A stretch of DNA of 29,070 nucleotides from positions 1-29,070 of the forward strand of contig JAAPAO010000236.1 in NCBI GenBank assembly GCA_013115145.1, in the 5' to 3' direction. Source of the DNA: Perkinsus chesapeaki. Taxonomy: Eukaryota; Perkinsozoa; Perkinsida; Perkinsidae. The position numbers and the translations under genes were made by a program. The notes under the pieces were generated by a model. It had not been told where the DNA came from. It made no database searches and was given only the letters and a program-made list of their open reading frames with translations. This document shows positions 22,775 to 29,070 of this stretch, in pieces (positions within the stretch are counted from its first letter, which is position 1; every line of letters begins with the position of its first letter).

Positions 22775-22845
22775 TGCATCATCCGAGAATCGAACTCGGG
22801 TCACAACGATGGCAACGTTGTATTCTACCACTAGACCAATGATGC
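22775..22845 (-). tRNA. tRNA-Gly (anticodon GCC)
   Basis: A full cloverleaf of 71 bases reads on the minus strand. Acceptor GCATCAT (22845-22839) pairs with ATGATGC (22782-22776), with A at 22775 as discriminator. A-box TGGTCTAGTGGT is present. The anticodon arm is CAACG TTGCCAT CGTTG with GCC at 22813-22811. The T-arm CCGAG TTCGATT CTCGG is fully paired and carries a good B-box. There is no intron. It is the only complete tRNA found and lies on the same strand as the protein genes. Confidence 0.97.
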
Positions 22846-23300
22846 TGTTAACACCAAATGCCTTATCTCACAATCATCCGCGCCAATGGAAACACTGGAG
22901 AGCGTAGAAAGCTACCGCTCGTCATTATGCAGTTTGGATACCATTTTCCCGCCACTCTGATACAACAAAATACATTTTATTATCCGCATAGAGAAATTAC
23001 GAGCAACTTATCACAATAACGTTATCAGTAAAAGTAGGAACGAGAATTAGTCTGCATAACAACTGGAGAATATAGCGTGCTTCGCTCCGCCGAAAAACGT
23101 TGCATTTTCAACGGTATTCATCATCAGCATAGTTGATAGGAGACAAACTATCTACAGGAATAATAATAGTGAAGGGAGACTAACGATAAGCTTCCAAGAA
23201 TGTCATAATGTGGGAAAGCCGCTACGGGCCATGATACAATAGAATAAACGCATAAACCGCGTTAAATTCGACGATCTTCAGACTTCTCGTCGTGTTGCTC

Positions 23301-25240
23301 TTACACAGCAATGACGTTATTATTAACTATTGATGATGACCATCGACCAGTTGTAGCAGGAACTCCTTCCGTGATGGGGAGTCTATTATTGTCAGTGCCA
23401 GTTTCCAAGTCAACAACAGCAGCAGCAGCATCACCACATAGAGACGATTCCGAACGCTTTACAGGAACGCCTGTCGTCACTCTAAGAGAATCGTTGGTTT
23501 CAGTACCCTCAGTAACTGCACCGTCTACAGGTCCCATCTGTCCCTGAAGCAAAAGATGATATCATGTGCATGCGTGCTAATAATACCACGAGCGTAGTTA
23601 TAATAGTTAAGCGAACAACTCAAGTTGGTGGGTTGAGGAGTAGATCTCACAGAGCCTTGATTCATTATGTAGGCACTCCATGAACAACATTGAGTTTATA
23701 AGTGAACACTTAACAACAACGGCAATACAAATTTATACTATTTTTCCATCAGAAAATACCCCAGCTTACCTCTGAGAATGACGGGGCAATTACCAACGCA
23801 TTTGTGCCAGATAGTTTCTTGTATAAAAATATAGACAGGATAGTAAGAACCTAACATACATCATCAACGAACAAGGTGATATCGAACATAATGCTTTGAG
23901 TATACAAATTAATAGCAACATGCTGAGGAGGACTCAAGTTTATAACATCTTAACAGCAGCAGCTCCTTGCGCTGTCGAAACCCCTATCAACCAAATTGCT
24001 CAGGATTTTCGATAAATCACTACTGGTACATTACTTTGTTGCCTTGCGATTCAATTCTCTTATCTGTTAAAGGTTACCCGAGGGGAAGTATATTTTCGAG
24101 CGGCATTTCTCGCGCGCCCCCGCCCCCACCGCCGTCAGCTTACAACGTGTATTATGATAGCAAGTCCCATAATAACACTGTAAATGACCAAAGTCTGATT
24201 TCGGTAATCAACAATGTTGCTAGTCTTCCAGTATTGATACGACGCATAACTTTGACAATCGAAACTGAAACAACAGCAACAACAATCGATCACGTGATCG
24301 ATTATTATGACAGCAGCTTACTCAGGATGGGGTACTGCTGGGACGATAGCTCCGTTATCGTTCGTGCATTGTTCAAGGAACAACTCACAATGATCCAAAT
24401 AGTTTACAATCTGATTATACAAAAAAACCACGCTCCGCTCCGCCTGCCGCAGTTGCTCCTTTTCCGATGATATAATATCGACATATTATTCATAAGGATA
24501 CTGCCTCCACAGGTCACTCCACAAGTTAACTCACCGAAGAGCGATATAATGTTGTGTACCCAAACACGGAGCTAACTGGGTTTAACGAGATCATTCTTGA
24601 AGAGAATAAAGTACATAAGTCCCTACTTTGAGTACATTACTCATACCTTGTACTTATATCACTTCATGCTCTATTACTATATAAGGGAAAATATTATACC
24701 ACAACCAACGCCTTGGCGAACACCGTTACAATGCGATAGTCTATTTTAATTAATACCATATTTCCTCCAAATCTCACCTGCCAGATGCCTATTGCTTGTA
24801 GTATTGCTAGTGCTACATTGCAGGCTGAATAAAGCTCCAATGCACCACTCTTATTATATTGAACACCGTAATAAAGAGCAGCTGGAGCTAGAATAGTTGC
24901 AACGAACACTACATAGTACCTAGAGAATCTTAGCTTGAAGCAGGTAAGATACATAATAGCTCACTCACCAGAAGAAAACAGGCGTTCCCACAGTGAGTGT
25001 CACAGCTGCAAAGACCGCGACCAATACGATCGGGGCCAGGGCAAGGATAAAGATAGCACGAATTATTGGGGCCAATTCAGGCTTTGCTACAGGTAAGCCA
25101 AACCTGAGCTCAAGATACGCCCTATACGCTAAGTTTATCCCAACTTACACAATACGTGGGTGAAATCTAACACCAACAACTGTGGATGGTTGAGAGGTAT
25201 CTTCCGTCGAGTTGGATGGTTGTGACGTAATAAGAGGCAT
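23301..25240 (-). CDS. Multi-pass membrane protein, paralog 1
   Basis: Start ATG 25240. Exon 1 25240-25149 (MPLITSQPSNSTED..., GVRFHPRI). Exon 2 25103-24969 (FGLPVAKPELAP, then hydrophobic IFILALAPIVLVAVFAAV). Exon 3 24919-24778 (YYVVFVATILAPAALYYG, ACNVALAILQAIGIWQ). Introns are 45 and 49 nt. The last exon, 23543-23301 (acceptor TTGCTTCAG, TAA stop), is hydrophilic: GTETNDSLRVTTGVPVKRS. Exons between 24777 and 23544 could not be placed. The gene is a paralog of the one at 25532-26615, with identical exon 2 and 3 lengths (135 and 142 nt) and phases. At least three membrane helices and a cytosolic-type tail are visible. I do not recognise a transporter or receptor signature. Confidence 0.72.
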
Positions 25241-25531
25241 AAAGTATATGAATGCTAACAGTCACTGCGCCACATAATTATCATGATAAACACAACAACG
25301 GTGGTGATGAGTTGGAGAAGGCCGATGCTCCACGAGGGGAGCTGCTGCTGCTGCCGGTGGCGGACTACTAACGTGTATATCTTGTCGATTGCTATTTACA
25401 AAACCAAAACTCGTCAAAATCCGACCCATATTAAAATAGGAAGTACAGAGAATTATAAGCAATCGATCACGCGATCGATTCGACAGCCCCTCGTCTATAT
25501 TCAAAATTGCTGTCGAAGCATACCATTAAGT

Positions 25532-26615
25532 TTACACTTTATCCTCCCCCTTAGGCTCGGCTGAAGACACCGGTACCCCAATGGCGACCTTATCGCTGTC
25601 ATTCGCCTCGGTGCCTCTAGCAACGTAACCACTGGTAATAACCTAGCAATGCGCATGCGTGCAGACAGCGGCAGCCATGTCAAAGTGAAACCTACCGTGG
25701 CAGCGACTCCTCCGACTGGTCCTCTAGTGGAGATCCTGAGTCCCTTCCTTAGCTTGGAATACCACATCAATGACAATGCCAAGAGTATCTATCAACAAGA
25801 GTGCATATTTATTGTACCATATTTCCGTCAACTCTTACCAGATGTAGCACTACGACAGGGATAAAGAATGAAAGATACATTGCGAGTGTCGTAGTACGAC
25901 TATCCGCCCAATGCTGGAATGTCGAATAGTCCAATACAGTATAGAACGAACAGGCATATCTGAATAATAACGACGATAGTCACGCGCCACGAAATTAAGA
26001 TGGCCTCACGAAGGATCAGAGACGGTGGGGATCACTCGAAGACCAGATACTTGGCATTCGCTGACGAATGTTTGGCAGTTATGCACGTATGCGAGAACCT
26101 GATATCTTAGCTTGAAGAGTGCAAGATATAGAATAGGTCAGCATACCTGCCAGACTGAGAGGACCTGACAAACCGCCAAGGCTCCATTGAGAAATGCGAA
26201 GAGGCCCATGAATGAAGGGCTGTTGTTCGCATACGAATAATACAATGTGGTAGGAGCGACCACAGTAATAACCAAAAGAGCGTAGAACCTATAAACAAAA
26301 ATGATAAACATGAATCGCTTCGCTCCGCTGTAGCCTTACCAAATATACACAGGCACTGATACGAACCATACTGCAATGGCGAATGCAATGCAGAAAACAA
26401 TTGGGACGATCGAAAGAAAAAACGTGAGTCTCACACGGAATGCCAATCGCTCATCCGCGAGATGCAATCCAAGCCTAAAACACAAGGGTGATGTAGTTGG
26501 TAGCGTCCCGTCATCGTTACACTCTTTTGGGCTTGTAAGCAACACCTTGAATAGTTGGCGCATCGTTAGGGTTTATTTGGGGACTTGTAGTGTTGGGAAA
26601 AGTAGTAGTTTGCAT
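25532..26615 (-). CDS. Multi-pass membrane protein, paralog 2
   Basis: Start ATG 26615. Exon 1 26615-26521 (MQTTTFPNTTSPQ..., IQGVAYKPKR). Exon 2 26474-26340 (LGLHLADERLAF, then LTFFLSIVPIVFCIAFAIAV). Exon 3 26288-26147 (FYALLVITVVAPTTLYYSY, NGALAVCQVLSVWQ). Exon 4 26098-26051 (VLAYVHNCQTFVSECQ). An exon from 25959 (ICLFVLYCIGLF) has an unclear 3' end. Then 25788-25696 (ILLALSLMWYSKLRKG) and last exon 25642-25532 (RGTEANDSDKVAIGVPV). About five membrane helices and a hydrophilic tail. Introns 46, 51, 48, 91 and 53 nt; three carry dispersed short repeats. The tail motif GTExNDSxxVxxGVPV is shared with the downstream paralog, showing tandem duplication. Function unknown. Confidence 0.75.
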
Positions 26616-26635
26616 ATTAAATACTATATCCTGTA

Positions 26636-26910
26636 AGATACTCCTGAGGTTAACTCTGAAAGATACTCTTGAGGTTGACCTTGAAAGATACTCCCGAGGT
26701 TAACTTGGAAAGATACTCCTGAGGCTAACTTCGAAAGATACTCCCGAGGTTAACTTGGAGAGATACTCCTGAGGTTAACCTTAAAAGATACTCCTGAGGT
26801 TAACTTGGAAAGATACTCCTGAGGTTAACCTTGAAAGATACTCCTAAGGTTAACCTTAAAAGATACTCCTGAGGTTAACTTGGGAAGATACTATAGAGGT
26901 TGTGCTAGCG
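26636..26910. repeat. 25-bp minisatellite, 10 full units plus a decayed one
   Basis: Units of exactly 25 bases start at 26636, 26661, 26686 and so on to 26861, with consensus AGATACTCCTGAGGTTAACT followed by TGGAA. Most carry the GTTAAC palindrome. A diverged unit follows at 26886, and scattered AGATACTCC/GATACTATGG pieces continue to about 26975. The array begins only 21 bases upstream of the start codon of membrane paralog 2. Confidence 0.96.
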
Positions 26911-27091
26911 CATTCAAATCTGTTAACATGTTTGAAGATACTCCGAAAGTTGCCCGATACTATGGAAAAAGATACTTCACCAACGACCGCACAAATCGAG
27001 CACTAGGGAGACAGTTTGCACAAACCATGGCGGGAAGAGTGCACAAAAGGCAATGACATCACAGAAACAGGTCCCATTAAAAATGACATGC

Positions 27092-27383
27092 TCATTCACC
27101 ATTTCTAGCTTCCAGAGCCGTTTGCCCATCTCTCGCCGAACGCACATATTTCTCATAAGCTTCGGTGGTTAGGAAGCGAGGATCAGCTTCGTTCAGGATA
27201 CCCAAGATACGAGCTTCCTGAATTACGTGGCGCGCAAGAATTATGGCGTCAGACTTACCAATATATGCTTCCGCCTTCCCTTTCTTGTCGCATCAAATTC
27301 AATAGCGACTCTTTTCTTTCGACCCTCTCCCACTGGATTGGCCGCTCTGAATTCACCCGGGCGATCGATGAACTCGAGATAAC
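27092..27383 (-). CDS. Unassigned basic protein, last two exons
   Basis: Exon 27383-27259 (acceptor CACATGTTTAG) reads YLEFIDRPGEFRAANP, then basic GEGRKKRVAIEFDATRKG. A 41-nt intron (27258-27218) follows in phase 0. The last exon 27217-27092 reads EARILGILNEADPRFLTTEA, YEKYVRSARDGQ and stops at TGA. The intron contains the GCGCGCCACG repeat. Upstream, to about 27690, several frames are open (a hydrophobic one at 27600-27400) but I could not choose the 5' exons. The small size and charge would fit a mitochondrial ribosomal or assembly factor, which is only a guess. Confidence 0.55.
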
Positions 27384-27797
27384 CTAAACATGTGATAAAA
27401 TTTAACCAAGGCAGAAGGAGCATAGAAATGATGATAAATTTCAGATTGCTGGCGGCTTTGACCAATCCACCGTGGATTTCCGTGAGACTCTGGTTACACC
27501 TCAGAGATACATAGAGGAACATCACAAGGAATGTATTCCATTTCACTTTTTGCTCTAGGAATTTACTCCCTACAAGAATCTCCGCTGCAACAAAAACACT
27601 TTTGAATCCCCCTAGAATCATCACATTTACGTTTAATGCCTCCCTCCCTCCTCCCTGTTGCCCTCACCTCTCTGCTGGGCATCATAATATCGTAAGTAAA
27701 ATGGATTCAACATTCTTGTGACAAAATAAGGTCGATCTCTGAGACACCAATACGTGCGATGATGCATCCGTGAGGGACCAATGGCTAGAATAGTCGC

Positions 27798-28150
27798 TTA
27801 AAGCTTGATATAACTTGTAACAGAAGACGAGCTAGTATATAATCCAGACGAAAATGTAAAACAAGAATCACTTCGCTCCGCCTACTTGTATCTCGGAACC
27901 AAGTACTCGTAAAGTATCTGCCTTGCTTCCGCAGACTTCAACATGGACTCTACAATCTGCGTGGAATATGTGGTATCTTAGGTTGAAGCATGCAAGATAC
28001 ACACTAAGTCACGTTGTTCGAGTACTCCTCCTAGCATGGAATACTATCTCCTCTGCATACTGTTGTACTTCTTTCATCCTATTCAATGGTCCTTCTATCC
28101 TCTGATAAATAATTAATTTATCCAACCAATCCTTCATCTCATGCCAATAC
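27798..28150 (-). CDS. Probable mitochondrial ribosomal protein bL17 (C-terminal exons)
   Basis: A large-subunit ribosomal protein, by the motif order of bL17. Exon 28150-28026 (acceptor GTTATTAG) reads MKDWLDKLIIYQRIEGPLNR, then MKEVQQYAEEIVFHARR, matching the family's helix with Leu-Ile, Arg-Ile-x-x and Ala-Glu-x-hydrophobic. Exon 27976-27886 reads TQIVESMLKSAEARQIL and YEYLVPRY, matching the conserved KLF...PRY block. A last short exon 27831-27798 would give SSVTSYIKL and a TAA, comparable to the GGYTRI end. Introns are 49 and 54 nt and each carries a different dispersed repeat. The N-terminal exons lie upstream of 28151 and were not placed. Family call is moderate; the order and spacing fit, but divergence is high. 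Confidence 0.58.
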
Positions 28151-28558
28151 CTAATAACAAAAACAATTTCCAACGCGCCACGAAATTATCAGAGCAAAAT
28201 CAATGCATATCACATATGCCTCCTCCCAGGAGAAAGGTCGAAACAATCAAGGACAGCATTCCAATAAGTTCAAGAAGTGATCCCTGTCGATCACTGTCGA
28301 TATTCACCTCTCCCTATTCCGGGCGGGAACCAGGAGCACGCACACACAATTTGTGCGGTAAGGGACAGCACACATTTTGTACCCTACAAACCCGATAATA
28401 ATATGAGTCGCAATCCGCTACCACAGAAAATTCCAAACATGTAGAAATCCCGAAGCTAGTAAGAGGCCTTTCTCATTCGACGACTACCAAGATAAGCATC
28501 ACCGGCGCTGGGAACGGCAAATGTGAAGTAAATTTACTCATACAACCAATCGTCCCCG

Positions 28559-28771
28559 TTAGATCCTCCCCCTACAGTAAGCCTGTATCATACAAAAACA
28601 CCAAGATTCGAGATACGCAACCTCCCTTTCTACACGAACGTAACCGTGGTAATACGACCAGGTAGCCTTGACATCCATTTCTACCTGAAACTCGGCCCTA
28701 TTTTCCTGAAGCCTTGCTTCTCCTTTCCATGCTTCATATGACCAAGTCGATAAAATCTCATACAGTCCCAT
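28559..28771 (-). CDS. Possible coding exon, unassigned
   Basis: From ATG 28771 the frame reads MGLYEILSTWSYEAWKGEAR, then ENRAEFQVEMDVKATWSYYH and VEREVAYLESWCFCMIQA to a stop. GT and AG dinucleotides inside allow introns (for example TTTCAG|GTAGAA). It is rich in Trp and Tyr, with helical character. No family recognised; it could be the 5' end of the bL17-like gene or a separate one. Confidence 0.3.
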   Translation of the reverse strand: MGLYEILSTWSYEAWKGEARLQENRAEFQVEMDVKATWSYYHGYVRVEREVAYLESWCFCMIQAYCRGRI

Positions 28772-28965
28772 CTGCCCTTTTTATTCCCTCTCATTGCCAA
28801 ACCACCAAAAGATAAACTATGAAAAATCTTCACAGTGCGATGTCCCACTTCCCCTCAACTCGAAAAATATCTTTAAGCTCTCGGACAATAAACTCTGTCA
28901 AGCCAAACTTTGATGATGATGTGAAATGTAAGTCGATGGTGATGGTGACATAGCCGATGGTGACA

Positions 28966-29070
28966 TTTAAAAAGATACCAAACGCACTCGAAAGATTTTA
29001 AAAAGATACCAAACGCACTCGAAAGATTTTAAAAAGATACCAAACGCACTCGAAAGATTTTAAAAAGATA
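28966..29070. repeat. 31-bp tandem repeat, running off the right edge
   Basis: Units starting at 28969, 29000, 29031 and 29062 (AAAAAGATACCAAACGCACT plus CGAAAGATTTT) are identical over three complete copies and the start of a fourth. Just before it, 28936-28966 has a looser GATGGTGA repeat. Confidence 0.97.

Noticed and set aside
23311-23547. Plus-strand open frame of 78 codons
   Set aside because: Exactly antisense to the last exon of membrane paralog 1, whose tail matches the tail of paralog 2; the minus-strand reading is the real one.
25262-25504. Minus-strand open frame with Pro/Ala and His runs as a C-terminal exon of paralog 1
   Set aside because: It lies upstream of the paralog 1 start at 25240 and past the stop of paralog 2; no splice link was found.
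26636-26910. CRISPR array
   Set aside because: Units are contiguous 25-mers with no unique spacers, in a eukaryotic gene setting; it is a minisatellite.

Overview
The window is nuclear DNA from an intron-dense protist. Genes are cut into exons of about 40-230 bases by GT-AG introns that are mostly 39-51 bases long, and predicted proteins show mixed eukaryotic families. I infer an alveolate of the Perkinsus type from the tiny introns, the Cys-rich secreted protein and the one-sided gene orientation; no species can be proved from the sequence alone. Every protein-coding exon I could support by splicing, and the one clear tRNA, lies on the minus strand, so the 29 kb looks like one unidirectional gene array.

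Layout, read from the left edge (the 3' ends of the minus-strand genes): a secreted type I L-asparaginase runs off the left edge (1-511). A large M1 zinc aminopeptidase follows (1064-7264), with about 27 exons reconstructed and an unexplained 1.8 kb interruption in its N-terminal domain. Next come exons of an unassigned gene with a Ca-loop-like motif (7657-8581), weaker exons near 9.2-9.6 kb, and a small 82-residue protein (10034-10328). The C-terminal half of a glycine-cleavage T-protein (aminomethyltransferase) lies at 11533-12934. Several unassigned but convincingly spliced coding blocks follow (13.2, 13.7-14.6, 15.8-16.4, 18.4-19.3, 19.5-20.0 kb). Between 20.0 and 22.8 kb I see only repeats, hairpins and AT-rich DNA, then a tRNA-Gly(GCC). 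On the right are two tandem paralogous multi-pass membrane protein genes (23301-25240 and 25532-26615), a 25-bp minisatellite touching the start of the second, an unassigned basic protein, a probable mitochondrial ribosomal protein bL17, and a 31-bp tandem repeat that runs off the right edge.

The genes do not form an obvious pathway. The main novelty is in the non-coding DNA: three different short sequence families recur at 3 to 7 places in the right half of the window, and wherever I can resolve the surrounding gene most copies lie inside short introns. One family occupies an intron in each of three neighbouring genes, including the two paralogs and the unrelated bL17-like gene. This is what small intron-generating (introner-like) elements would look like. 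All splice calls are mine, by reading frame continuity, consensus GT/AG and fit to the family; none was checked by transcript or database search.
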